Source of the DNA: Gracilaria gracilis
Taxonomy: Eukaryota > Rhodophyta > Florideophyceae > Gracilariales > Gracilariaceae
Direction: 5' to 3'
Assembly (NCBI GenBank): GCA_030374805.1
Contig: JARGSG010000004.1
Span: forward strand, 1,674,001-1,738,000
DNA length: 64,000 nucleotides
Below are positions 55,165-64,000 of this stretch, in pieces; the stretch's first letter is position 1, and each line of letters begins with the position of its first letter. The notes below the pieces were generated by a model that was not told the origin of the DNA, made no database searches, and worked only from the letters and a program-made list of their open reading frames with translations. Made by a program: the position numbers and the translations under genes.

Positions 55165-57417
55165 TTACCCATCGTTCGGCATGTCCTCTCCTTTTCGGTT
55201 CCAGTAGCTTACCTTGAAGTGGTTTGGTACAGCTGAGGGCGGCTCGGCGGTATCACCGTCAGCCCCCCAGCCATACCAGCGTACTGTGTACCTCAGACCT
55301 TCTTGGGTACGGCGGTGACCTACAAGGCGTTCCACTGGGAACTCATTAGAGACCTGCGATAGTATTTTTTCACCACTTTGGTTTAGATGAGCATCGGTAC
55401 CACTAGGGGTAGGTGTTTCCTCTGAAGGAGCAACCGTAATCCCCGCAGGTGGTACGTAGTCCGGGTCGTCACCCTGTGCGTCACCATCAACCTCGATGGG
55501 TGTCCCGTCTTCCCGGGGCTGAGTCCTTAGGGCAACCGCTTGTGGGTCACGCGCGGATTCTCGGCGTTCCTTCCTGGACTGAACCGTCTGAGGTGCAACC
55601 GTGATTCGGTCAATAGAGATTGTATTCTCTACACCATCTTGGTTCACCGTTACCGTGTAGTCGGTCGACCGAACTACCTTGAAAGGTCCCGATGATTTCG
55701 AAAGAAGCTTAGAATTGATATCTCTATCAATAGCTTCATCATCAGCTTCATCACCCGGTCGTGGTTTAGCTCCTTTCAGGGTGTGGTCAATAAAGACATA
55801 TTGACCCGGCGTAGCCGTTACCACTTGGGTTACCTTTCGGTCGTAGTCCTCTTTGTACCGCTTCTGGGATGCTGTGAGCTTGCTCTCAGCATACTTGAGA
55901 GCACGTCTAAACCTCAAAAGGGTATTCCGTTTGACCTGTGACGGTGTGAGCGCTCCGGCGGCTTCTTGTCCTAATGGGTCCCCTTCAACAACAATACCTG
56001 GTGGGTGTCGTGACAGTATTAGATCGAACGGCGTAGTTTGCGTCGCTCGATGAACCTGAAGCTTATATGCATATGTCCAGGGCTGCATGAGCTCGTCCGA
56101 ACCAGTTTGGTGTTCTTCCGTATAATGTCGCAGCCTAGATACCAGTGTTCGGTTAAAGCGCTCCACTTGCCCATTCGTTTGCGGATGGTAGGCAGTAGTG
56201 AAGTAGTGCTTAATACCCAAGAGGTGACAAACAGCTTCAAAGACCTTCGAAGCTAAGTTCGAACCATTGTCGGTAAGTAAATAAAGCGGTGCACCATACG
56301 GGTAGATCCAATTGTTCAAGAACGCCACCGCGGGGGTCGTCGATTTCGTGTCCTTCAAGGGTATCGCTCACGTGAGCTTCGAGAATCTGTCGGTGATTAC
56401 GATGATGTACTGATATCCCCTTGTGGTTTTTGGTAATGGACCCAGAAGGTCTATTGCGACGAACTCGAGAGGACCCGCTGCAGGGAATAACTTCAAGTAT
56501 TTCCTGTGCTTCCGGAGACCTCCACGGGTACGTACGCAAGATTCACATTGACCTACAAAGGTATATACATCATTAGCCATATGAGGCCAGTAGTACCCTT
56601 GCCTCAAGGTGTAGTACATTCTCGTACCTCCAGGGTGTCCTGATAGCCTTGGGTAGTGGGCCAGGTACAGCACCCGAGAGCGCAGTACCTTGGGCACCAC
56701 CTTCTGAAGGGAACCATCAATAGGAGCTCGCCTCACCAGGAAACCATTTCGGTCGACGTCAAAGTTCGAGTCTTTCATACCTACTTGGTTCATGAGAGAG
56801 CGGCAATAAACATCGTTTGCTTGCTCTCTCAGGAATTCCTCGCGGGTAATTGGCATGACGTCTGTTTTCTCGAGGGCGAGTATTTCCCGAGCGATTGCAT
56901 CACTAAACCACGTATCCTCTTCGGGTAAAGACCAGTAACCTTCTAAGGTATCACCATCAAGATTGGTAGAGATGGTAAAGCATGGGATATCGTCCTCTAC
57001 CGGCTCGGTGTCCAAACCATCTGTGGTAATGCGAGACATCGCGTCTGCGACATTGTGCTTGATACCTGGACGGTACTGTACGTCATACTCGAACTCTGAA
57101 AGTCGTAACCGCCATCGGGCAAGTCTGCCTGATGCGTCGGCCAGACCCAGTATCCACCGTAGGGCATCATGGTCGGTTCGAAGCGTGAACCTTTCAACAT
57201 ATAGGTAGGGACGGAGCATCAACATGCTCCAGACCACTGCCAGACATTCCTTTTCGGTTGTTGTGTAGTTCTTTTCTGCAGCGTGCAAAGCACGGCTCCA
57301 GTACCCTATGGGTAGTTTGTCACCGTTTTCTTGCTCCTGCATAAGACAACAACCAATTTGGGCGTCCAAAGCGTCAGTCTCCAACGTGTATCGTAAACCA
57401 GCTTTGGATAATGCCAA
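55165..57417 (-). CDS. RNase H - integrase - chromodomain of element A4
   Basis: Minus strand, two long overlapping frames. RNase H: TLETDALDAQIGCCLMQEQE, YWSRALHAAEKNYTTTEKE, LRTDHDALRWILG, GIKHNVADAMSR. Integrase zinc-binding part: HYPRLSGHPGGTRMYYTLRQGYYWPHM and CESCVR. Core: VAIDLLGPLPKT, then LTDNGSNLASKVFE, AYHPQTNGQVERFNRTL, all three acidic residues visible. Chromodomain-like end: FPVERLVGHRRTQEGLRYTVRWYGWGADGDTAEP (55.2-55.35 kb). This assigns family A to the Ty3/gypsy chromoviruses, whose chromodomain usually guides integration to marked chromatin. Confidence 0.85.
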
Positions 57418-57510
57418 GATGTGTGAACTTCCAGAATTCTTTCGAATTTCTTCTGTTCACCAGTAAAGGTACGACAAAAACCAAGAAACTTCTAGGTCGG
57501 GAGACCAAAA

Positions 57511-58018
57511 TGTCGTACAAATACCGATAAGGTGTGGGGTCCGCCTGGTAGAGGGAGCGCGCGAGGGCTCAACCTAAAGGGGAAAAACACACAACCAATA
57601 TGGTAGTAGGGCACCTGAATCCCGCAGGGGCAAACGGCGGGGCAACTAGTCTAGACCGTGTAGATGTACGGTAGTAGACGTCGACGCGCAGTAAAACCTG
57701 AATAGTAATAGAGTAGCAAGTGACCGAGATGGTATAGTTACTGCCCTAGTGGTGCCTGACTTTACAATATCCGAGGGGGAAGGCGAGGTGCACCACAATA
57801 TATACAAGGTGCACCGACGCCGATCTCCCATGCGGGCATGACGTCATCGGCTGTGCCCATGACCTACTGTCATGGGCCAGCAATGCTAAACTATCCTAGA
57901 CTATAAATTAGAAATTAGAAATTATAAAATACAGAATACCAATTGGGTACAGTGCAGCCAGCAAGAACCACCAGTAGGCCCACGTGGCACCAACCCATTG
58001 AGGTGTCATTGTACTACA
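57511..58018 (-). repeat. 5' LTR of element A4
   Basis: 508 bp, same ends as its partner and followed by AAAAC (58019-58023). The 90 bp on its left (57420-57510) match the leader of A1 (1893-1988), including the candidate primer-binding site. Confidence 0.92.
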
Positions 58019-58023
58019 AAAAC

Positions 58024-58967
58024 GTCGAGCATGATCTGTTCTGCAACACTGATACACTCCTGTGCTCAGTTATTTTGTTCAGTGATGGTTTCAGCTGTCT
58101 TGGTTGCAGTAAGAGGTACCTCCTGCATTACAAATTGTTGGTGATCTCTATCTTCATCCACGTCACATTGGGCAGGTTGTCTTCACATTGTACGAAGTAT
58201 CGGTGTATGGGATTGATCATCGTTTTGCCCGGATGCTGGTTTAGCTACTGTGGAACACTCATGTCCATTACCACGCTGTGAATCACAGTCGTCCTTCTCA
58301 ATGACGTCGAAAAATTTCACCGCTGCCTCTTCTATCTCTGCTTCATCAATTGGGAGCAACAAATGATGCAAAAAACTGCAGGAGTGTGTCTGGACACGTA
58401 TCTCGTACAAGTAGTTTTCACTCTGGGCTGTACACTGTGATCGGAGCCGTGCAGGAACAGATGGCAAAGATTCAATACCAGTATGGGAAGGCTCTTTAAC
58501 GGACTGAAGGAATGAAGTTGTGGAGCGGTTTGAAGAGTAACTGCAAAACCGAGAACCGCCCTTCTCCGACGTATCTAACGGGGTCATGTCACAGTTATTT
58601 GGCTCAAAATTGCACTTCGATGCTGTATTTTTCTGCTTGTACGACTTTGATTTTTTCCCACCATTTGCGTACCAAGCTCGACGTTTTTTCGACCTACGCG
58701 CCTTTGAATCAGAACTTTCGGAATCTCTCTGTTTTTATGCCGAAGCCGCTGTTTCTCATTATCTTTATTCCGATTGTGGTCACTACCTCTCCAGCGTCTT
58801 TTGCGGACTCTCCAGCGTCTCTTGCGCACAATCTCTTTGCTTTCAAGCCGTGCTATGTTTCCGGGTGTAGCACTCAACTTTGGAATGGTCTTGTACACTA
58901 CATTCAAATCTTCTGAGCTTCTTAGAATGACCGCTTTTGTGCTTTTTGGAAGCATAACCTTCGTCAC
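58024..58967 (-). pseudogene. 5' part of the unknown gene split by A4
   Basis: Minus-strand frames 58584-58967 (very basic: KEIVRKRRWRVRKRRWRGSD) and 58183-58587 (ARLRSQCTAQSENYLYEIRV, then PIDEAEIEEAAVKFFDVIEK). Both are protein-like, in different frames, and continue in direction towards the A4 insertion site. The relation to 52031-52499 is inferred from strand and from open reading up to the target duplication on both sides. Function unknown. Confidence 0.35.
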
Positions 58968-59974
58968 TGGATATTCCGCTTCGATTGGAATCTTTCATTC
59001 CTTATACTCACTGCAATTATCGAGCGAAGACAGTGTCATCTGGGGATAAGATTTATTCGAATCGGCAAGAAGGAGAAGAGTTCTACGCTTCCGCCAAGAT
59101 TTGTAATATGTCCCGACGAGCGGGACATGTTACAAGTACCAAACGCCACAAAATATACGTGTACCGGCTCACTGTAATTTCAATGGCTGTGGTGGTCTGC
59201 ATAGCTCCCATTTTACCTTGTTGTCATTGTTCTTGGCACTGAAAACCGCCACTTTCACCGGATTGGAATTCGTCTACAAAGTGCCACATCTCTTGTTCCG
59301 CCGTATAATTCCAGAACATCCGAGCTACTCTTTTGGGTTTCTCTGCTTCTCGAACGTTCCATGACGTAATGAAATACGAAATGAGCTCTTGCAAGTCCCA
59401 GTGAAAGTAGGTAACCTCCTTCACAGCCATGTACACCACTCACGAGTCTTAGCCCCTGGTAGCCGCTTGCCGGCTTGCTTCGATGACCTAGCCACTTTGC
59501 TCGATTCAACCGTTGGTGGGAAGTCGGGTCTGTTATCAACTCTTTCGATTTAAGCTCTGCTACGGAGAATGATCATGAATAGAACCTGGCTATCGTATTG
59601 GAACTGGTGTCTATGACTTGTAGTTACGTACCGTTTGAAGCATTCAAAGCTCGTTTTCGTCGGCCATGCAATCTTTTAAATACCCCGATGGACCTGCGAC
59701 TGCTGCCTGTTCTGTATCAAATGATGTGTAGGGTAATATATCTACATTGGTGTCTGGCTTGCAGCGCCTTTATGCTTTCTCCCGTTTTGAGCTACGCACT
59801 TCGCAGATTGCTACCTCTTCTTCGATTTCGAATATGGACAGCTTGTATGTATTGCTATGTACCAATGATATTGGGCTTATTGTTTTGTTCTTATACATTG
59901 CGTGCAACAGGACCACGAGATTCTCGAAGATCCGTTCCTTCAGAATTTACTACGTCATTGTTCTCATCGATACG
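58968..59974 (+). other. no gene recognised
   Basis: Between the split gene and the Tnp2-type transposase. Short frames only. It could include the 3' end of the transposon, but no terminal inverted repeat was found. Confidence 0.35.
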
Positions 59975-62954
59975 CTACGCTTTGTAATCAACAAATGGCA
60001 TTTCAACCTGTCTCGATCCTATTACATGTTCTTTCCTTAACCTGTCTAAGAAGTAGTGACGTCCGGAAATGTCTAAGAATCCAATGGGTCGCTTAACGCA
60101 GTTGGAGGGTTCTATTGTGACCTCAGATCCTTGTCTGCTTTTCGTGTGTACGAGATCAAGGTACTCATCGTACGCACATTCATAATGCCACCGTATCCTC
60201 AAAAATGCTGCGTGAAGAATACGGTTAACATCCTGGTGCTCAACAGCAATCTCAACTTCGAATATGTTTTGAATATCTCCGTAATAGAGATCCATTGAGC
60301 TTTTCTTCTCACAACCTCTTGCTCCAGAACGTGATAAACCCTCCGATTCATCATCACTCTCCTGTGGTCTCTCAAATTCGGCTGCAACGCAAAACTTCTG
60401 CCGTGCATCGGTTCGTATTTTTGCCTGTCCTGAAAGACCTTCTGAGTCTCTATCATGAATGTGTCGGTAGCAGTGGTCATCAGAGCCAAGGTAAACTGCT
60501 TAGCAGCACGGATCTTGTACGACTCGACTTCCTTAACAAAGTTGTCGGACAAAAACTTTGTGACCACTGCATTGAATCCATTCACTCGCTTTTCGGTTCT
60601 GCCACGGCCTTGAAATGTAATCCCTTCCGTTTCTACCCACTCGCAGCTGGAAGCATGGGTTGTTTCCGAGCGAGAATCGTGTTCTGTGTCATCGAGAACT
60701 AGTTTAGTTTCTTCAGATGTTTTCGGTGCCAGCCCATCACTCATGATTCGCAATGTGAACAGTCTGTGGTTCTTATGAAACAAATGAGAGTTGACGTTGT
60801 TTTTGCTTGTCATACGCCTTCCCATATCTCCAAGAAGGCGCTCTATTAGAAATTGAGAGGTAAATGGAAGTAGTTAGTATTCTTTGAGTAGATCAGGCAA
60901 GTGCAGAATGGCATGCGTAGAAGGCGTGAAACAGAAGGCCTGTTATGGCTTTCCGTAAAACTCGTGTGTGAATCGAACGTATGCTTCTTCAACAACTCGC
61001 TGCAGGTCGCCAACGGCAGTCTCATCACACCGGTAATCAAATGAGAGGCGAACCATCCTGGAGGTTAGCCACCATAGCTTGATTTTGTTCTCGCCCATTT
61101 TAAAATAATGGAAGTATGGCAAGAATAACATCTCAGCCAGACGTTTAAGATCTTCTGCCTTGTACTTCGAGATGTCACTCAATGGTAATGGAGCCCTACC
61201 CCATGATACCGGAATGCTGCTAGAAGCTTGCTCCATGTGCTTATTGATCTTTTCTATGACACTGTTTGGTATGCAGTACTGTGAAGAATGTGGTGCTTGG
61301 TCATGATTGTTGTGATAGCCACACATCAACTTTGTCATATGCTTTGTCCACCCAATATGAACTAGATGCACGACATCGTAAGGAAACGAGTACTTGAAGT
61401 CCGTGGAAAGTTTTCGGAGAGGACAATATGCTTTGATGCCAGTGGTTCTGGCTATGCTCTTTTTGTTCACGTTGTTCTCGACTCCATTCCTTATAATTTT
61501 CCATGTCAATAGTATGTCTCTAGCATTTTGCTCTCGTACTCATTCTATGTTTATGACATCCTTGCGATGATACTGAGTTACGCCACTGCGTCTGGGATTC
61601 ATCAATGCCTTCATGATCTGTTTCGGGACCCGAGAAATGATATAGAACGACTTGCATTCGCCAACGTACTCTTTAAGCCTCATACAAAACCTGCAAAAAT
61701 AGTTACCAGTATGGCCTACATAGCCAAGTACCTTCGACGCTGCAGGCCAGCGGTGAAGAACGTCACAAAACCTCGTATGATTCTGATGCGATTGTCGTGG
61801 CAAAGCACGGATATTCCCTTTTCAAGCCTTCGAAAGTCCTCAATCAGCACCTGAAGAAACGTATCAAAGTATTTAGAGCTGCCAGGGACAATCGCAAAGA
61901 TGAGGGCGTTGTTTGCTCTTGCCCTTTCTTTTGGGGAGTAATTCAGAACCGTTGAAACCAGAGGCCAGGACGAAACGGCATTACCTCTCCTGTCTCTTGT
62001 GCATTCAAAAACATCTGTCAAGAACGTCCGGAAGACAAAAACTTCATCCAAATTGGCATCGCAATTGTCCAGATATTGGGCGTACTTTCGTCGAAACATA
62101 CATCCATGATAGTAATCATGGTAAACTTCTTCACACTCCGTTGATTCAACGGATCTTCTAATGCGATCCCATCCGTTTTGGAGCTTTTCGAAAGATTCTT
62201 TCGCCCAACACAGTGCTCGAATAGCCGATGAAGGTTGCATGTACCAGAACTTAGTGCTTCCTATTCTTTTCAATGGCTTGTTACACACCGGACGAGATTT
62301 GTAGTTCTTCAATCTTCCTCTAGCTACGCAGTGGCCTTCAGGGCACATATCAATAAATGACTTCTGCGCAAGAGAGTTTCTCTGAGCAAAGGCGGCCATG
62401 GTTCTGTATTACAAAGAAGCTCTTATTGGATCAATAGATATAAGTTTCTCTACAGTTCTTTGTGAGACACTGGCTAGTTCTGACGTGTATAGAAAGGCAC
62501 TAAGTCTTTTGAACTCCAATTCGCAAGCTGATAATGGTTCATCCTCAAAATTCTTCTCTTCTTCGACATCAACAAAGCTTTGATAGTCCGACTCCAACGA
62601 AGGTGGAGGCAGTGAAGAAGATGGAAGACAGGAAGAGGACATATCGCCCCCATCCGGTAGCTGTATGGAAAGCTTAGGGGCATTTTGCACGACATTGGAG
62701 GGCAAAGAACACTGATCTTCACCACCATTTGCAATGAAGGCAATGCTTGGTTGGGGTGAGCTACAGTTCTTTACGGCCTGCGGTGTATGAACTGGCACAG
62801 ACGTTGGATATGGTAAGGATTCCTGACGTACAGCATCATCTGAAGATGATGCAGCTATATTCTTGTCGCTCACCTGGTACTTCCATCGACACCTTCTTTT
62901 CCTTGGTGGAGAGACTTCTTCATCCGCTTCATCCGAATCATGGCGGTAGGACAA
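59975..62954 (-). pseudogene. Tnp2-type (CACTA/EnSpm-like) transposase, decayed
   Basis: Minus strand, several frames. 62409-62954: acidic/basic N-terminus with PPRKRRCRWKYQVSD (basic NLS). An in-frame TAA at 62409 separates it from 61716-62399: Cys/His segment CPEGHCVARGRLKNYKSRPVC, VYHDYYHGCMFRRKY and ALIFAIVPGSSKYFDTFLQVLIEDF, the Tnp2 IPGP-type block. A frameshift near 61750 leads into RWPAASKVLGYVGHTGNYFCRFCM (DLPA...GF..H...FCxFC block), where the catalytic-type Asp of DLPA is lost. 60943-61509: FPYDVVHLVHIGWTKHMTKL, YKAEDLKRLAEMLFLPYF and YVRFTHEFYG. The C-terminus 59975-60295 has MDLYYGDIQNIFEVEIAVE and IRWHYECAYDEY. Landmarks are clear; the element is dead. Confidence 0.75.
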
Positions 62955-63809
62955 TTGCGGGTCTCGGAGTACCGGCAGTTCCTCGTCGGCGCTCTAAGCA
63001 CAAAGCTCCCACCGGCTTCTTCGCTTTCTGAGTCTAAGGGCATCACCAGGCATTATCTTTCAATACAACAAAGATCTCTTAAGGATATTACAACCAGACC
63101 TTTGGAGTCGTCTAATAATGTTGTTGCACACAATAATTTAATGTGTGTCATTCTTTCATCGGAATAATTACTAGACGCCCACAGCAAGGGTAGAAATTGT
63201 GCCAAACACTTTTTGAACTTTGAAATTCGGACTACCGAACTTGATTTATTTTGGCTACGCTTGAAACCGGATCAGGGCAAGAATCTGCCCAGCTTGCGCT
63301 CCGCTACTTCCTCAAGCAAAATCAATCCCGCGCGCTTTTTCCGGGGGTCTTAGTACTTCAACAACATGAGTGACCAGCGTTTTTCTGTCTGGGTTCCCAC
63401 AGTCCACCTCCATGTGATCCCTGGTTCTCTTCTTCCTTCTGTATACCATAGCGTCAACGGTTGAACTTCTACAGCCTCCACTTCTACGTCGATCTCTCCC
63501 TCCTCTTTCCTAATCGAGCTCGCATCGTCCTTGCATTCCATTTTCATTGTGTTTCACCTCTGTTTTCATCAACAGGATTGAAACGGCCTCTCGAAGACTC
63601 CGTATTCACATTTACACACCTTACCTTCGCATTGTACCCGACTGCAGCAAGTAGCAGCGCCGGTCAACACCTCGAGACATCTTTACAGATATGCATTTTC
63701 TCACCTCTTTTCCTCTTACCTGTGTTTCACTACGGTCCGTGTGCATTGTTCTCACCATTTCATATATTTTTTCCCTCATGCTCTCCTCGAGCAAAACCCA
63801 TCATTCAGT
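62955..63809 (+). other. upstream region of the last gene; nothing else seen
   Basis: 63450-63800 is pyrimidine-rich on the plus strand, as also seen at 46240-46400. A CATATATTTT run at about 63757-63768, 45 bp before the ATG at 63810, may be a TATA element. No RNA gene or repeat recognised. Confidence 0.35.
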
Positions 63810-64000
63810 ATGGGTTCCAGTATCACCCCGCAGGTCACAGCTGATATGAACACGACTTCTGCGCAACAAGCAAGCAACAGCAACAACCATCACCATCAGG
63901 GTTCGACCGTGTTTGCGGTGCCTCCCAACTTTCTTGGCATACCCACCGCGGCGTACAAGCGAGGAATGAAGGAGACAGATTTGCCAGGCCGTCCTACTGG
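63810..64000 (+). CDS. start of a probable host gene, cut by the window edge
   Basis: ATG at 63810 opens MGSSITPQVTADMNTTSAQQ, then an Asn/Ser/His-rich stretch (SNSNNHHHQGS) and VFAVPPNFLGIPTAAYKRGM, still open at the edge (63 codons). I prefer this start to the upstream overlapping frame at 63461 because that frame is Phe/Leu/Ser-rich, as expected for a pyrimidine tract. Low-complexity N-termini of this kind are common in nuclear regulatory proteins, but no domain is visible yet. Confidence 0.45.
   Translation, partial: MGSSITPQVTADMNTTSAQQASNSNNHHHQGSTVFAVPPNFLGIPTAAYKRGMKETDLPGRPT

Larger units (their letters stand above)
52505..58018 (-). mobile_element. gypsy element A4, young insertion with exact ends
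   Basis: 5,514 bp, minus orientation, between target duplications AAAAC (52500-52504 and 58019-58023). LTRs are 52505-53012 and 57511-58018, each 508 bp with about ten differences. A minus-strand polypurine tract (AAGAAGGGGGTC) abuts the 3' LTR at 53013, and the candidate primer-binding site TGGTCTCCCGACCTAG abuts the 5' LTR near 57507. The coding part (55165-57417) gives RNase H, integrase and chromodomain, followed by 2.1 kb of 3' noncoding sequence. It is not whole, with few breaks. Both the coding and noncoding parts are full of ACC-N5/6-GGT. Confidence 0.92.

Noticed and set aside
63461-63844. A 127-residue plus-strand ORF before the last gene
   Set aside because: Phe/Leu/Ser-rich, the expected by-product of a pyrimidine-rich leader. 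The ATG at 63810 opens a better candidate.

Overview
This window is eukaryotic nuclear DNA that is gene-poor and crowded with transposable elements, many nested in each other. I see no rRNA, tRNA or CRISPR. The organism cannot be fixed from the sequence. A broken opine (octopine/tauropine-type) dehydrogenase, mostly intronless genes, chromodomain-bearing Ty3/gypsy elements and KDZ/Tnp2-type DNA transposons would fit an alga, possibly a red alga, since tauropine dehydrogenase is known from red algae. That is an inference, held at low to moderate confidence.

Layout. 1-2495: 5' part (LTR and gag) of a minus-oriented gypsy element, A1. 2496-5504: a decayed plus-strand coding block with a beta-class amino-DNA-methyltransferase (DPPY, then FAG) followed in the same frame by a SET-like domain. 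5.8-9.2 kb: plus-strand purine-rich accessory ORFs of unknown function. 9.2-11.8 kb: a frameshifted KDZ-superfamily transposase on the minus strand. 12.5-18.7 kb: two more family-A gypsy pieces (A3, A2); the A2 LTR holds a piggyBac-type MITE in a TTAA target, and A2 carries an antisense ORF. 20.6-24.2 kb: two paralogous genes for small secreted, Thr/Pro-rich proteins on the minus strand, with two MITEs around them. 26.2-30.4 kb: an old Ty1/copia element. 31.1-45.1 kb: a second gypsy family. Element C (minus) is split by element B (plus, 33417-38433, target duplication CCAAT). 45.2-45.8 kb: a gypsy RT scrap. 46.7-47.7 kb: the opine dehydrogenase pseudogene. 47.6-49.8 kb: a PWWP plus TFIIS-N (LEDGF/HDGF-like) chromatin gene on the minus strand, divergent from an intact orphan gene at 50404-50916. 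52.5-58.0 kb: young gypsy element A4 with exact ends and a 5-bp target duplication, inserted in an unknown minus-strand coding region. 60.0-63.0 kb: a decayed Tnp2-type transposase. 63.8 kb to the end: the start of a probable host gene.

Three observations stand out. (1) Family-A gypsy elements are studded, through coding and noncoding parts and in all frames, with a palindromic DNA motif ACC-N5/6-GGT, at roughly 15-20 times chance by hand count; the related element C lacks it. (2) Both gypsy families carry an antisense ORF that starts beside the polypurine tract and encodes related proteins. (3) A DNA methyltransferase and a SET-like domain lie in one reading unit next to a KDZ transposase. 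Almost every gene here is broken; the two secreted-protein genes and the 50404-50916 gene look intact.
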